Notes: generated by a model not told the origin, from the sequence alone. A stretch of DNA of 44,106 nt from CAKZYD01 sp039026755 (GCA_039026755.1 JBCCLR010000005.1:1-44106); one strand, 5' to 3'; positions 32,635-41,532 are shown, numbered from the stretch's first letter. Program-made: numbers and translations.

Positions 32635-33945
32635 ATGGCCACCAAACAAGACTTTGTTATTCGCTCAGAAGGATTTTTTGATCAATCCATCGCGGATGCA
32701 GATCCTGCGGTTTTTGCGTCAATTTCAGGTGAATTGGCGCGGCAGCAAGATCAGATTGAGCTCATCGCTTCTGAGAACATTGTCTCACGCGCGGTGATGG
32801 AAGCGCAGGGCTCGGTCATGACTAATAAGTACGCAGAAGGCTTGCCTGGCAAGCGCTACTATCAAGGGTGCGCACAGGTTGATATTGCCGAGGAGCTGGC
32901 TATTGACCGGGCAAAACAACTGTTTGGCTGCTGTTTTGCCAATGTGCAGCCGCATTCAGGGGCGCAGGCCAATGGTGCGGTAATGTTGGCGCTGACAACG
33001 CCGGGTGATACCATCCTGGGGATGTCGCTCGCAGCAGGGGGGCACCTTACGCACGGGGCGCCGCCGTCACAATCAGGCAAATGGTTTAACGCCGTGCAGT
33101 ACGGCGTTACGCCCGATACGCACCTCATTGATTATGATGCGGTTGAGGCGCTGGCTTTAGAGCATCAGCCGAAAATTATCATTGCCGGCGGCTCTGCATA
33201 CCCACGGCAGATTGATTTTGCTCGGTTCCGCGAGATCGCTGACAAGGTTGGCGCGTATCTTCATGTGGACATGGCACATTTTGCTGGCCTGGTCGCGGCC
33301 GGTGTTCACCCCAGTCCATTCCCACATGCCCATGTGGTCACGACGACCACGCATAAAACGCTGCGCGGCCCGCGCGGCGGCTTAATTCTGAGCGATGACG
33401 CCGAGCTTGGCAAAAAATTCAATTCCGCAGTTTTCCCCGGCCTGCAAGGCGGCCCGCTCATGCATGTTATTGCTGCAAAAGCCGTAGCTTTTGGCGAAGC
33501 GCTGCAACCGCAGTTTAAGGACTATGCGGCAAAAGTGATTGAGAACGCGCAAGTTCTGGCCAACACCTTAAAAGCGGCGGGCTGCGATATTGTTGCTGGC
33601 GGAACGGACACGCACGTCGTGCTCGTCGATCTAAGGCCCAAGGGCATCACGGGCAAGGCTGCCGATGAGGCGTTAGAGCGCGCGCACATCACATGTAACA
33701 AGAACGGTGTGCCGTTTGATCCTGAGAAACCATTTATCACATCAGGCATTCGCTTGGGGACCCCGGCTGGCACGACACGCGGCTTTGGCAGCGCCGAATT
33801 TCGCCAGATCGGAGACCTCATCGCCAAGGTCGTTGACGGGCTTGCAGCGCATGGGGAAGAGGGCAATGCGGCGATTGAAGCAGAGGTGCGCGCACAAGTT
33901 TCTACGCTGTGTAAAGCCTTTCCCATTTACAACGCCGCAATTTAG
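32635..33945 (+). CDS. glyA: Serine hydroxymethyltransferase
   Basis: 436 residues, full length. GlyA converts serine and tetrahydrofolate to glycine and 5,10-methylene-THF using PLP. It has IELIASENIVSRAVMEAQGSV, NKYAEGLPGKRYYQGC, the PLP lysine in VTTTTHKTLRGPRGG, and TSGIRLGTPAGTTRGF. AAGGGA precedes the ATG at good spacing. It is followed by nrdR 62 bases downstream, linking one-carbon supply and nucleotide metabolism as in many relatives. Confidence 0.97.
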   Translation: MATKQDFVIRSEGFFDQSIADADPAVFASISGELARQQDQIELIASENIVSRAVMEAQGSVMTNKYAEGLPGKRYYQGCAQVDIAEELAIDRAKQLFGCCFANVQPHSGAQANGAVMLALTTPGDTILGMSLAAGGHLTHGAPPSQSGKWFNAVQYGVTPDTHLIDYDAVEALALEHQPKIIIAGGSAYPRQIDFARFREIADKVGAYLHVDMAHFAGLVAAGVHPSPFPHAHVVTTTTHKTLRGPRGGLILSDDAELGKKFNSAVFPGLQGGPLMHVIAAKAVAFGEALQPQFKDYAAKVIENAQVLANTLKAAGCDIVAGGTDTHVVLVDLRPKGITGKAADEALERAHITCNKNGVPFDPEKPFITSGIRLGTPAGTTRGFGSAEFRQIGDLIAKVVDGLAAHGEEGNAAIEAEVRAQVSTLCKAFPIYNAAI

Positions 33946-34007
33946 CGCTTTATCTATATGTCGTAGGTAGAGCGGCATGAGCCGCAGGATAAAGGGGCTA
34001 AAGCGCA

Positions 34008-34469
34008 ATGCGCTGTCCATTTTGCGGCAACGATGATACCCAGGTAAAGGACTCTCGGCCGACTGAAGATGCGTCGGCTATTCGCCGCCGCCGCGCCTGC
34101 CCAGCCTGCGGTGCGCGCTTCACGACCTTTGAACGCGTGCAGCTGCGCGAGCTTACCGTGGTCAAGCGTTCGGGCCGCAAAGTGCCATTTGAACGCGAGA
34201 AGCTGGAGCGCTCTATCAATATCGCACTGCGTAAACGCCCGGTTGAGCCGGAACGTGTGGAGCGCATGATCAACGGTCTGGTACGCCGCCTTGAAAGCAT
34301 GGGCGAAAGCGAAATTTCAGCCGATGTCATCGGCCAGCTTGCCATGGAAGGCCTGGAAAGCCTTGATAAAGTGGCTTATGTGCGCTTTGCCTCGGTGTAC
34401 AAAAACTTCCGCGAAGCCAAAGACTTCGAAGACTTTGTGACGACACTATCTTCAACCACAAAGCAGTAG
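34008..34469 (+). CDS. nrdR: Transcriptional repressor NrdR
   Basis: 153 residues. An N-terminal zinc ribbon with two CxxC pairs (MRCPFCGNDD and CPACGARFTTFERVQL) is followed by an ATP-cone (LTVVKRSGRKVPFEREKLERSI to VAYVRFASVYKNF). NrdR represses ribonucleotide reductase genes in response to ATP/dATP. Placement after glyA is typical of alphaproteobacteria. Confidence 0.97.
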   Translation: MRCPFCGNDDTQVKDSRPTEDASAIRRRRACPACGARFTTFERVQLRELTVVKRSGRKVPFEREKLERSINIALRKRPVEPERVERMINGLVRRLESMGESEISADVIGQLAMEGLESLDKVAYVRFASVYKNFREAKDFEDFVTTLSSTTKQ

Positions 34470-34575
34470 TCCTAAACGCGAAGGTGCTGCGCTTGGTGAC
34501 CTGCTACTGCATCCGCTGACGCCACTAAACTCCGCGCTCTGAATATTTTTGGCGGCAAGTGAACCGGAGCGTGCT

Positions 34576-35091
34576 ATGCACGCGCATCGCTCTGCAAAAG
34601 GTTCGCGCGCTGCTAAAGATATGACAGATCAACAAACGACAACGAAACCAAAAGGATCGCGTGCGGCCGCGCGGCTAGCCGCGGTCCAAGCGCTATTTCA
34701 GCTCTCGCGCAGTGATGATACACCAGCGGCGGTTATTCAGCAGTTTCGTGAACTACGCTTTGGCACGGAGTTTGATGGCGTGCCGTTTCCGCATGCGGAT
34801 GAAGCGTTTTTTGCTGATATCGTTAAAGCTGTTGCACAGCAAAGTGCTGTGTTTGACGCTGAGATTGCAGAGCGGCTTGCAAGCACCTGGCGACTTGAGC
34901 GGATTGATCCGATTGTGCTGCAAATTCTGCGGGCCGGAGCATATGAACTGATGCAGCGACCTGATGTGCCGACAGCAGTAATTATCACGCAATATGTTGA
35001 TGTTGCACATGCTTTCTACGACGGCGCCGAGCCGAAATTCGTTAATGGCCTGCTTGACCGCATGGCCAAACAGGTGCGCGCCAGCAGCTAG
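34576..35091 (+). CDS. nusB: Transcription antitermination factor NusB
   Basis: 171 residues from the ATG at 34576, preceded by GGAG at 34566-34569; a later ATG at 34621 and an upstream TTG at 34549 are alternatives. NusB binds boxA RNA with NusE/S10 in rRNA antitermination. The Arg-rich start (SRAAARLAAVQALFQL) is the boxA-binding helix, and the C-terminal RLERIDPIVLQILRAGAYEL and ITQYVDVAHAFYDGAEPKFVNGLLD are signature NusB helices. The stop lies 5 bases before thiL. ribE/ribH, often found upstream of nusB in this class, are absent here. Confidence 0.95.
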   Translation: MHAHRSAKGSRAAKDMTDQQTTTKPKGSRAAARLAAVQALFQLSRSDDTPAAVIQQFRELRFGTEFDGVPFPHADEAFFADIVKAVAQQSAVFDAEIAERLASTWRLERIDPIVLQILRAGAYELMQRPDVPTAVIITQYVDVAHAFYDGAEPKFVNGLLDRMAKQVRASS

Positions 35092-35096
35092 TCAAC

Positions 35097-36038
35097 ATGC
35101 CTGAGTTTGAGCGCATTGCCACATATCTTGCGCCGCTCGCAGGCCAGCAAGGTCTTGGCTTGACGGACGACGCTGCGCTGTTTGAACCGCCGCTGGGCAA
35201 GACGCTGGTGCTGGCAAAAGATATGCTTGTTGCGGGGGTGCACGTGCCCGCCAGTGCAGCGCCAGAGGTCTTCGCGCAGCGGGCCATGCGCACAAATCTA
35301 TCTGACATGGCCGCTATGGGGGCAAAGCCGCTGGGGTATCTGCTTGGCCTCGGCTTGCCAGGGAGCGTTCCTGACACCTGGCTTGAGGCTTTTGCTATAG
35401 CACTTATGCGCGATCAACAGGCGTTCGGCTGCACGCTATGGGGGGGTGACAGCATAAAAGCACCAACAGATATCACGATCTCGATGACGCTGATTGGAGC
35501 AGTGACGCCGGGTAAAGCGCTAAAGCGTGGTGGCGCACAGCCTGGCGATGACATCTATGTGTCTGGCCATATTGGCGCTGCGGCTGCTGGGCTGAAGATG
35601 GCATTGGGCACGCTGCCTGACGGCCTGCCGGAATGGCTTTTGGCCTATGAAAAACCAATGCCGCGACTGGCGCTCGGCCGGGGGCTTGTGGGCCTTGCGA
35701 CGGCATGCATTGACGTATCCGATGGCCTGATTGCCGATATTGAGCACGTGGCGCAAGCCAGCGGCGTTTGTGCCGACATTAGGCTCGCCGACGTCCCGAT
35801 TGCCGAAGGTCTGCCAATTGACGCGCTAACCGCTGTAACCGCTGGAGATGATTATGAATTGGCGTTTACCGCGCCGCCGGACCGCCGGGATGCTATTTTT
35901 ACGCTTTCTGAAAGGATTGGCGTTAGCGTATCGCAGATAGGCAAAGCGCGCGAACGGGTGGCTAGTGCGCCTAACGTCAAGCTGCTGGATGCAACAAAGA
36001 CCCCGATCAAGGTGAAGGACGGCGGCTGGCAGCATTAG
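35097..36038 (+). CDS. thiL: Thiamine-monophosphate kinase
   Basis: 313 residues. ThiL phosphorylates thiamine monophosphate to thiamine diphosphate. Magnesium/ATP motifs: GLTDDAALFEPP, RTNLSDMAAMGAKPLGYLLGLGLP, WGGDSIKAP, CIDVSDGLIADIEHVAQASG, and AGDDYELAFTAP. The gene follows nusB after 5 bases, consistent with translational coupling, and is followed by the FliL-like gene after 21 bases. Confidence 0.96.
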   Translation: MPEFERIATYLAPLAGQQGLGLTDDAALFEPPLGKTLVLAKDMLVAGVHVPASAAPEVFAQRAMRTNLSDMAAMGAKPLGYLLGLGLPGSVPDTWLEAFAIALMRDQQAFGCTLWGGDSIKAPTDITISMTLIGAVTPGKALKRGGAQPGDDIYVSGHIGAAAAGLKMALGTLPDGLPEWLLAYEKPMPRLALGRGLVGLATACIDVSDGLIADIEHVAQASGVCADIRLADVPIAEGLPIDALTAVTAGDDYELAFTAPPDRRDAIFTLSERIGVSVSQIGKARERVASAPNVKLLDATKTPIKVKDGGWQH

Positions 36039-36059
36039 CGATCACGACGAAGGATGACG

Positions 36060-36575
36060 ATGGCTGAAGAAGAAGAGGTCCAAACCGCGCCTGTTCCGGC
36101 AAAACAATCAAAACTGCCGATCATCATCATGTTGTTTGCCGGATTGTTTCTTGGCGGCGGTGGGGCGACAGCGTATTTTTTATTTGCCGCGCCCAAGCCT
36201 GAACTGGCCGAAACACAGCAAAGCGAAGAAGAAAAGAAGAAGCAGGATCTTGCAGCGCTGAAACCGCGCTTTGTAAATGTGGACCGCATCAGCGCGCCAC
36301 TCATCTCTGCAGACAATGTGATTGTTGGGCACGTTTCAATGTATGTGCTGTTACAAGTGGATACCGAGGATGACCGAGACTGGGTGCGCGACCGCTTGCC
36401 TATGGTGCGTCATGCAATCAATCTTGGCGTGGCAAAAGTCGGTGTGAATTATAAGGAAACGCCGTTCACCGTTGACTATGACGCAACCGCTGAAAGGATC
36501 GTTGCTGCGGTGAATGATTACCTCCACACCGACCGTGTGCTTGCCGCGCATATCAAAGAGGCGGTGAGGCTATAA
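36060..36575 (+). CDS. FliL-like single-pass membrane protein
   Basis: 171 residues from the ATG at 36060 (GAAGGA five bases upstream; another ATG at 36054 overlaps that site). An acidic N-terminus precedes one membrane helix (LPIIIMLFAGLFLGGGGATAYFLF, about 20-44), a charged linker (EEEKKKQDLAALKP), then a domain with YVLLQVDTEDDRDWVRDRLPMVRHAIN. The architecture is that of FliL, a flagellar stator-associated protein. However, it sits with thiL rather than flagellar genes, so it may be a FliL relative with another role. MotB is 17 kb away. Confidence 0.65.
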   Translation: MAEEEEVQTAPVPAKQSKLPIIIMLFAGLFLGGGGATAYFLFAAPKPELAETQQSEEEKKKQDLAALKPRFVNVDRISAPLISADNVIVGHVSMYVLLQVDTEDDRDWVRDRLPMVRHAINLGVAKVGVNYKETPFTVDYDATAERIVAAVNDYLHTDRVLAAHIKEAVRL

Positions 36576-36622
36576 GCGTCGCTCGTTTTGCGCCAGATCA
36601 AAACCGTGAAAGCGTTTTAAAC

Positions 36623-36651
36623 AACTTCCTATCGCGTTGTGATAGGATGTT
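36623..36651. repeat. Imperfect 11-base inverted repeat upstream of hppA
   Basis: AACTTCCTATC (36623-36633) and GATAGGATGTT (36641-36651) pair with one mismatch around a 7-base spacer. It lies 48 bases after the FliL-like stop and about 180 bases before hppA. There is no T-tract, so a regulatory dyad or leader hairpin of hppA is more likely than a terminator. The rest of 36576-36833 shows no gene. Confidence 0.4.
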
Positions 36652-36833
36652 TGCTGTTGTCCTTGCTTTGCACCGCGCGGCTACTTACAGTCGCGCTGTT
36701 CGCTATTGAGACATGCTCTCAATAACGATCAAATATTGAAAACGAGCGGGGGTCGCAAAGTGCGCCTAAGTTGGCGGGCTAAAGCGGAAATAGCAGTGGC
36801 TCCCGCGATACCGAATGAGAGTAGGGAGCAAGT

Positions 36834-38933
36834 ATGACTGCTATTTTAATTGCGATAGTGTGCGGGTTCGTCGCTGTCGCCTATGGGGTGTTGACCCGCG
36901 CTTCTGTTATGGGGGCGAGCGCCGGCAACGATAAGATGCAGGAGATTGCAGCGGCTATTCAAGAAGGCGCAAACGCTTATCTTGGCCGCCAATACCGCAC
37001 TATTGCCATCGTCGGCGTGATTGTTGCGGTCATTATCGCATGGCTATTGGGGCCATATCCGGTGATTGGTTTCGTGTTAGGCGCTGTGCTGTCTGGCGTT
37101 GCTGGCTTCATCGGTATGAAGATTTCCGTGCAAGCGAATGTGCGGACCGCTGAAGCGGCGCGCAATGGCCTCCAATCCGGCCTGACGCTCGCGTTTAAGG
37201 CTGGCGCCATCACTGGCCTGCTCGTGGCGGGTCTCGCGCTGCTGGCCATTGCTGCGTATTTCTATGTGCTCATCGGTATTCAAGGCGAAAGCCCGACCAG
37301 CCGCACGGTGATTGATGCGCTGGTTGCGCTCGGTTTCGGTGCTTCGCTTATTTCAATCTTTGCCCGCCTTGGCGGCGGCATCTTTACCAAAGGCGCTGAT
37401 GTGGGCGCGGATTTGGTCGGTAAAGTAGAAGCTGGCATCCCTGAGGATGACCCGCGCAACCCCGCTGTGATCGCCGATAATGTGGGCGATAATGTTGGCG
37501 ATTGTGCCGGCATGGCTGCTGACTTATTTGAGACTTATGTCGTGACCGTCGGCGCCACCATGGTGCTGTCTGCGCTTTATGCGAAAACCGCAGAGACCGC
37601 GCTCGCGCTGATGACGCTGCCGCTGGTGATCGGTGGTGTGTGCATTCTCACGTCTATTGTGGGCACCTATTTCGTCAAGCTTGGCTCGAACAATTCGATC
37701 ATGGGCGCGCTCTATAAAGGCTTCTTAGTCACCGCGGTTCTGTCCGTGCCCTTGATCTTTTTCTCAACCAGTTACGTGACCGATCTTAATGTGCCGATGA
37801 TTTTGGAGTTCGGCGGCGAGGAACGCACCATTGTCGGCATAGATTTGTTCTGGTGCGGCATGATTGGCCTCGCGGTAACCGGCCTGATCATCTGGGTCAC
37901 CGAATATTATACCGGTACCAACTATCGCCCGGTGCAGTCCATCGCCAAGGCCTCGGAAACTGGCCACGGCACCAACGTGATCCAAGGCCTGGCGATTTCG
38001 CTGGAATCCACGGCGATGCCTGCGATCATTATCTGTGTCGGCATCATTGCTGCTTACATGCTTGCGGGTCTTATCGGTCTTGGCTTTGCGGCAACGGCGA
38101 TGCTCGCGCTGGCCGGTATGGTGGTTGCGCTCGATGCGTATGGACCGGTGACTGATAACGCCGGCGGTATTGCTGAAATGGCGGGCCTAGAGGATGAGGT
38201 GCGCGAGCGCACAGATGCTCTGGATGCAGTCGGCAATACCACCAAGGCGGTCACCAAAGGCTATGCCATTGGCTCAGCCGGGCTCGGCGCACTGGTGCTC
38301 TTTGGTGCGTATAATGCTGACTTATCGGTGTACTTCAAGGACATCAGCGTCGATTTCCAACTGTCAAACCCCTATGTGGTGGTTGGCCTGCTGCTGGGTG
38401 CGCTGCTGCCGTATTTGTTTGGCGCGATGGGCATGACGGCTGTCGGCCGGGCAGGCGGCGCGGTTGTGGAAGAAGTGCGCGAGCAGTTCCGCAACAACCC
38501 TGGCATTATGGAAGGCACGTCTAAGCCCGACTATGCCAAAACTGTCGACCTGGTCACCAAAGCGGCCATCAAGGAGATGATCATCCCATCACTCTTGCCC
38601 GTTCTTGCGCCTGTGGTCGTATACTTCGTAATTGCTTCTATCGCTGGTCAAGCACAAGGCTTTGCTGCGCTTGGCGCGATGCTGCTCGGCGTTATCGTCG
38701 GCGGGCTGTTCGTGGCCTTGTCCATGACGGCAGGTGGCGGTGCTTGGGACAATGCCAAGAAGTACATCGAAGACGGCAACCACGGCGGCAAAGGCTCTGA
38801 AGCCCATAAAGCGGCCGTGACTGGCGATACCGTGGGCGACCCTTATAAGGATACGGCGGGCCCGGCGGTGAACCCGATGATTAAGATCACCAATATCGTG
38901 GCGCTGTTGCTGCTTGCGATCTTAGCGCACTAA
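36834..38933 (+). CDS. hppA: Membrane-bound proton-translocating pyrophosphatase (K+-independent)
   Basis: 699 residues, about 16 membrane helices. HppA hydrolyses pyrophosphate and pumps protons. Substrate-binding motifs are intact: FTKGADVGADLVGKVEAGIPEDDPRNPAVIADNVGDNVGDCAGMAADLFE, DAYGPVTDNAGGIAEMAG, and near the C-terminus GGGAWDNAKKYIEDG and GDTVGDPYKDTAGPAVNPMIK. The motif GNTTKA has Lys where K+-dependent enzymes have Ala, which marks the K+-independent class. GGGAG precedes the ATG. A strong terminator follows, so it ends its transcription unit. It may conserve energy from biosynthetic PPi under low-energy conditions. Confidence 0.97.
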   Translation: MTAILIAIVCGFVAVAYGVLTRASVMGASAGNDKMQEIAAAIQEGANAYLGRQYRTIAIVGVIVAVIIAWLLGPYPVIGFVLGAVLSGVAGFIGMKISVQANVRTAEAARNGLQSGLTLAFKAGAITGLLVAGLALLAIAAYFYVLIGIQGESPTSRTVIDALVALGFGASLISIFARLGGGIFTKGADVGADLVGKVEAGIPEDDPRNPAVIADNVGDNVGDCAGMAADLFETYVVTVGATMVLSALYAKTAETALALMTLPLVIGGVCILTSIVGTYFVKLGSNNSIMGALYKGFLVTAVLSVPLIFFSTSYVTDLNVPMILEFGGEERTIVGIDLFWCGMIGLAVTGLIIWVTEYYTGTNYRPVQSIAKASETGHGTNVIQGLAISLESTAMPAIIICVGIIAAYMLAGLIGLGFAATAMLALAGMVVALDAYGPVTDNAGGIAEMAGLEDEVRERTDALDAVGNTTKAVTKGYAIGSAGLGALVLFGAYNADLSVYFKDISVDFQLSNPYVVVGLLLGALLPYLFGAMGMTAVGRAGGAVVEEVREQFRNNPGIMEGTSKPDYAKTVDLVTKAAIKEMIIPSLLPVLAPVVVYFVIASIAGQAQGFAALGAMLLGVIVGGLFVALSMTAGGGAWDNAKKYIEDGNHGGKGSEAHKAAVTGDTVGDPYKDTAGPAVNPMIKITNIVALLLLAILAH

Positions 38934-38957
38934 CCGGTCTGACCTTATTCGAAAAAC

Positions 38958-38990
38958 AAAAAAGCGCTGGGGAAACCCGGCGCTTTTTTT
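38958..38990 (+). terminator. Rho-independent terminator of hppA
   Basis: AAAAAGCGC-TGGG pairs with CCCG-GCGCTTTTT around a GAAA tetraloop-like turn, and the 3' arm runs into seven T residues. It starts 24 bases after the hppA stop. It is the clearest intrinsic terminator in the window; the A-run on the other side could let it work in both directions. Confidence 0.92.
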
Positions 38991-39226
38991 GTGAACGCGC
39001 GTGTCCGCAAAAGAGATAAGGCCTGAGTACGGGTCTGAAAAAAATACGATATAGGTGTCGGAAAGTTTGCCAACTGCACATTCCGATTACTGTGATTAAT
39101 CTATTAAATTCAAACAAATCAGCGATTTTGTGCTTTTGGCATGGTGCTTGCTTTTTCTTTATTGGGCGAAGTTGTGTCGGCATGGGGGCTACGTGCCGCG
39201 TCACTCTTTAATGGAGCTCGCCTATC

Positions 39227-39883
39227 ATGTTGGCATCTGCAAAATCACGCCTGGCGCTGCGTATCTTCGCGCCAATTCTTCTGACATTTTCCGCTTTACC
39301 TGCTGAAGCGGCTTTAATCCGCTATACCATAACGGATGCGGTGATTTATGAGTTAGGCTCGCTTCAAAACTTCACAGAGGTGGGCCCGAGTGATCGCACG
39401 GATGTAGAAGACGATGCATCCCTTACCGGGTCCTTCCTATACGACAGCACAAAGTTCATTGACACGGTTTCAAATGTCAACATTACCGTCAGCGGCGTTG
39501 GCGGGGGATTTGACGGTAGCTATATGCCGGGTTCTGTAAGTGCCCTTGGTGCAAGTTTTGAAAGTTCCGCGGGAACGGTCATCGGTGCTCCTTTGTTGAG
39601 CTTAACCTTTGATCCATTTCTCCCCACCGGTCCGACGCCGACCCTGGAGCCCGTGTCGCTGGTTCGTGGCGCGTTTGACCCGCCAATCTTTTTCTATTCT
39701 GCCCTTAGCATCATTATAGATAATTCGTTTGGCCTGGACCTGGCAACTCAGTACGAGATTTCCGGCACGCTCACGCCAACGCTTGTGCCCGTTCCAGCGG
39801 CAGCGCCGCTGTTCGGTGGAGCGCTCATAGCTGGAGCCGCAGCGCTGCGGCGCCGCAAAAACGCAGCGTCTACGCGCTCTTGA
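39227..39883 (+). CDS. VPLPA-CTERM surface protein, paralogue A
   Basis: 218 residues. The signal peptide covers about 1-26 (LALRIFAPILLTFSALPAEA). The mature part starts ALIRYTITDAVIYEL and contains DDASLTGSFLYDSTKF. The C-terminus is LTPTLVPVPAAAPLFGGALI followed by AGAAALRRRK, an exosortase sorting signal of the VPLPA type (motif, helix, Arg-rich tail). It shares several blocks with the next gene, so the two are tandem duplicates. The role is unknown; such proteins are usually processed to the surface or into extracellular matrix. The 293 bases upstream contain the hppA terminator and otherwise nothing I can name. Confidence 0.8.
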   Translation: MLASAKSRLALRIFAPILLTFSALPAEAALIRYTITDAVIYELGSLQNFTEVGPSDRTDVEDDASLTGSFLYDSTKFIDTVSNVNITVSGVGGGFDGSYMPGSVSALGASFESSAGTVIGAPLLSLTFDPFLPTGPTPTLEPVSLVRGAFDPPIFFYSALSIIIDNSFGLDLATQYEISGTLTPTLVPVPAAAPLFGGALIAGAAALRRRKNAASTRS

Positions 39884-39974
39884 ACCTATGCCCATCCGGT
39901 GCTTGCACGTCGTGTTGATATCTCAACTCCGAAGGCGATTTGGAAGCACTGATTTACCAGCGTTTGCCAAACCT

Positions 39975-39995
39975 TCGCCGCGTTTTGCGCGGCGA
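39975..39995 (+). repeat. GC-rich hairpin between the two CTERM genes
   Basis: TCGCCGCG and CGCGGCGA form a perfect 8-base stem around the loop TTTTG. It lies 92 bases after paralogue A and 59 bases before the start of paralogue B. There is no T-tract, so it could attenuate or stabilise the transcript between the two genes. Confidence 0.45.
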
Positions 39996-40053
39996 GAAAC
40001 ATGGCATGGGGTGCTTAGCGGCTGACCAAAGTTTAACGATGGAGACTTCGATC

Positions 40054-40689
40054 ATGTTACGCGTTTTCAAATCTCGACGGGTGTTTGGTTTGTTGGTGCC
40101 AATCGTAGCGACACTGATGGCCGCATCTGCCCAAGCTGCGCTTATTCGCTACACCGTTTCAAACTCTATCGTTTATTCCGGGGTTTCAAATGCTGCCCCA
40201 GGCATACGCACCGACATCCTTGATGGCGCAAGCTTGTCTGGGTCATTTCTCTATGACAGCATCACTCAGCAGCTTTCGGGCTTTTCGCTCAGACTCAGCG
40301 GGGTGACGTCGGCGCTTGATGGCATGTACGCAACAGAATTTTTATCGAGCCGGTTTACGGCATTTCTTCTGAACGATGCGACGGCCATTGCCATCGGTGG
40401 CGGCGCACTTAACCTTGGCTTTGCTCCACGCTTTCCTGTTGGTCCTGCGCCAGCGCTCGAAGATGTTTCTCTCGCGTCCAATCCGTTTTTCGGTCGGCCG
40501 GACGAGTTTACGTATTCGACTGTAGAGACGATTGAAACGCTCTTTCAAGGGTCGATTAATTCGACGCAGCTGGCGTTTCAGCTATCTGGCACGCTGACGC
40601 CAACACTTGTGCCGCTTCCAGCGGCGGCTCCGCTATTCGGCGCAGCGCTATTGGGCGTGGCAGCTTTACGAAAGCAACGCCGGAGTTAG
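40054..40689 (+). CDS. VPLPA-CTERM surface protein, paralogue B
   Basis: 211 residues from the ATG at 40054, chosen because GGAG (40041-40044) lies 9 bases upstream and a signal peptide follows directly (VFGLLVPIVATLMAASAQA). Shared blocks with paralogue A are AALIRYTV, D-ASLSGSFLYDS, GPAPALEDVSL and the end LSGTLTPTLVPLPAAAPLFG with AALLGVAALRKQRRS. The sorting signal is complete. The palindrome GTGCGCCGCGCAC immediately after the stop (40690-40702) may help end the transcript. Confidence 0.8.
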   Translation: MLRVFKSRRVFGLLVPIVATLMAASAQAALIRYTVSNSIVYSGVSNAAPGIRTDILDGASLSGSFLYDSITQQLSGFSLRLSGVTSALDGMYATEFLSSRFTAFLLNDATAIAIGGGALNLGFAPRFPVGPAPALEDVSLASNPFFGRPDEFTYSTVETIETLFQGSINSTQLAFQLSGTLTPTLVPLPAAAPLFGAALLGVAALRKQRRS

Positions 40690-40777
40690 GTGCGCCGCGC
40701 ACTCAAATGCAGTCGCCTTTTTAAAGCCGCTTCCTGGCAACGTCGATTGCGAAACTCTGGATATCGGTTCGTTGCGG

Positions 40778-41167
40778 TTAAAACAGCCCTGCAAATTGGC
40801 CAAGGGTAACAACGGCTAGACCGGCTAGGGTTGCGAACGTCAGCATCATGCCCAAAACGCGGAATCGCCCAGGGGCTTGTGGGCTGGCAAAGCCGATAAA
40901 GTGAAACACGCGGCCGGAGATGATTGCGACGCCGAAGCCGTGCAGGATGGGTCCTGCAAGCTGACCCGCTTCGGCAATGCCGAGCAAGATCAGCAGCAGC
41001 GGCGTATATTCGGTAAAGTTGGCCTGGACGCGCATGGCCCGCTCAAGGCCAGCGTTATTGCCCGTGCCTACCGAGACCTTGCCACTGCGCCGCTGCCCGA
41101 TAACGCGCACGGAAAGAAAAATGAGGAACAGGGCGGCGAGCCCAGCATAAAGGCCTGTTATCGCCAT
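40778..41167 (-). CDS. MAPEG-family membrane protein
   Basis: 129 residues with four membrane segments. The opening ITGLYAGLAALFLIFLSVRVIGQRR and the segment ERAMRVQANFTEYTPLLLILLGIAE are the classic MAPEG signature, followed by ISGRVFHFIGFA. MAPEG proteins include microsomal glutathione transferases; bacterial members are mostly uncharacterised. It is on the same strand as rpmF, whose stop lies 30 bases upstream of the MAPEG start. Confidence 0.88.
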   Translation of the reverse strand: MAITGLYAGLAALFLIFLSVRVIGQRRSGKVSVGTGNNAGLERAMRVQANFTEYTPLLLILLGIAEAGQLAGPILHGFGVAIISGRVFHFIGFASPQAPGRFRVLGMMLTFATLAGLAVVTLGQFAGLF

Positions 41168-41197
41168 ATTGCTCTATCTTACACGCGAAGGGTTGCC

Positions 41198-41374
41198 CTA
41201 TTTGGGTTCAAACACCTGGCGGCCACGATACATGCCCGTGGTCATATCGATATGGTGCGGCCGGCGCATCTCGCCTGAATCCTTGTCTTCTGAATACCGT
41301 TCTTGCTTTAGCCGGTCATGCGACCGGCGCTTGCCGCGCTTCGATGGCGTGGTCTTTCGCTTTGGGACTGCCAT
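41198..41374 (-). CDS. rpmF: 50S ribosomal protein L32
   Basis: 58 residues from the ATG at 41374. MAVPKRKTTPSKRGKRRSHD is the invariant L32 N-terminus; no zinc-binding Cys pairs are present, as is normal for the alphaproteobacterial C-minus form. The open frame extends further upstream, but those residues do not belong to L32. In many bacteria rpmF sits between DUF177 and plsX; here it lies apart, on the opposite strand. Confidence 0.96.
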   Translation of the reverse strand: MAVPKRKTTPSKRGKRRSHDRLKQERYSEDKDSGEMRRPHHIDMTTGMYRGRQVFEPK

Positions 41375-41532
41375 GGTGAATACCTTTAATTTCAAAATTA
41401 GCGCCGCGCTTAGCATTTCTTCTGCATCAAAGCGAGCGCAAAGTGGCCTTAATCACCCTTCGATTAACTGCTGGTTTAAAAGCGCTGACCCACTTGGCTA
41501 AACCGGTATCGTAAAACCAGGCGCTGACGCTT

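Noticed and set aside
34470..34575. Possible hidden ribE/ribH remnant between nrdR and nusB
   Set aside because: The gap is only about 100 bases and contains no riboflavin synthase motif.
41375..41416. Upstream extension of the rpmF frame by 14 residues
   Set aside because: L32 proteins start at MAVPKRKTT; the extension has no similarity and the internal ATG fits the family exactly.
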